Source: Sphingomonas_O antarctica (GTDB lineage: Bacteria > Pseudomonadota > Alphaproteobacteria > Sphingomonadales > Sphingomonadaceae). Taken from it: a stretch of 32,399 bases of DNA. The notes under the pieces are model-generated. The model was given only the letters and a program-made list of their open reading frames with translations, was not told the origin of the DNA and ran no database searches. The stretch lies in NCBI RefSeq assembly GCF_965137005.1, contig NZ_CBCRXM010000019.1, positions 1 to 32,399 of the forward strand. Direction: 5' to 3'. The position numbers and the translations under genes are program-made. Shown piece after piece: positions 32,269-32,399 of the stretch; the first letter of the stretch is position 1; every line of letters starts with the position of its first letter.

Positions 32269-32399
32269 TCAGGCCGCCAACGTGCGCAGCGGGACGCCCA
32301 TCACCTGAGGATAAAGCCCGACCAGCGGATACCATTTATCGGCGAGGGATTTGCAGGCGGCGGGGGTCCGCAACCAATTCTGCCGCCGCTTCCCAAATT
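32269..32399 (-). CDS. C-terminal end of a gene cut by the window edge
   Basis: Read on the minus strand from the window end, an open frame gives RRQNWLRTPAACKSLADKWY followed by PLVGLYPQVMGVPLRTLAA and a TGA at 32269-32271, then the hairpin. The codon pattern and terminator suggest a real protein, but 42 residues give no family. Confidence 0.4.
   Translation of the reverse strand, partial: FGKRRQNWLRTPAACKSLADKWYPLVGLYPQVMGVPLRTLAA

Noticed and set aside
32215..32270. Resemblance of the window end (minus strand) to the IS110 leader at 200-250 (shared CQxGGVEHHL-like translation)
   Set aside because: Nucleotide match is patchy, and the segment is better explained as a hairpin terminator after a gene cut by the edge.
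1..32399. CRISPR arrays, tRNA or rRNA genes, replication or conjugation genes
   Set aside because: Looked for and not seen. The regular repeats at 16.3-18.8 kb encode the beta-roll of the adhesin and are not spaced direct repeats of a CRISPR.

Overview
The window looks like an accessory, insertion-sequence-rich stretch of a sphingomonad (Sphingomonadales, Alphaproteobacteria) chromosome or large plasmid. The evidence is high GC coding sequence, a PEP-CTERM protein with the PEPxxW-type sorting signal typical of the group, IS110/IS481/IS630/IS6 transposases of the kind common in sphingomonads, and intergenic palindromic repeats. No replication, conjugation, rRNA or tRNA genes were seen, so chromosome and plasmid cannot be told apart.

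Layout. 0-1.5 kb: an intact IS110-family recombinase with a structured leader. 1.5-3.8 kb: an L,D-transpeptidase and PEP-CTERM pair, an orphan terminator and a DUF3617 protein. 3.9-6.6 kb: an IS481 element abutting an IS630 element that is itself broken by an IS110 remnant. 6.6-9.2 kb: a nitric-oxide/respiration module, with nsrR and alternative oxidase on one strand and a group III truncated haemoglobin, a DUF1971 protein and a frameshifted four-helix membrane protein diverging from it. NsrR-like half-sites lie between the two arms. 9.5-14.8 kb: a LysR regulator divergent from dabB-dabA (a DAB inorganic-carbon transporter), followed by two small ORFs joined to dabA by ATGA overlaps. 15-19.3 kb: an AraC regulator divergent from a 1049-residue YadA-type trimeric autotransporter that is almost all head. 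19.3-20.7 kb: a broken LuxR-type HTH, a DUF4142 protein and a small basic plasmid-stabilisation-like protein. 20.9-23.8 kb: two truncated hydrolase genes fused around an IS6 transposase and an IS110 remnant, most simply an IS-driven deletion. 24-25.7 kb: a lipoprotein esterase and a short-chain dehydrogenase. 26-28.2 kb: a second IS481 (frameshifted) abutting an intact IS630. 28.3-32.4 kb: a run of small unrecognised proteins, including two members of one unknown family and a tightly coupled three-gene unit, ending in a convergent terminator and a gene cut by the window edge.

How the genes may work together: the NsrR/AOX/globin block fits protection of respiration under nitric oxide, because AOX is insensitive to the inhibitors that block haem-copper oxidases. 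The DAB operon would supply bicarbonate to anaplerotic carboxylation at low CO2. The points most worth following up are the small ORFs coupled to dabA, the IS481-IS630 pair formed twice at the same CTAG, the stem that sequesters the start region of two different IS110 elements, the paired-arm intergenic repeats, and the unknown gene cluster at the right end.
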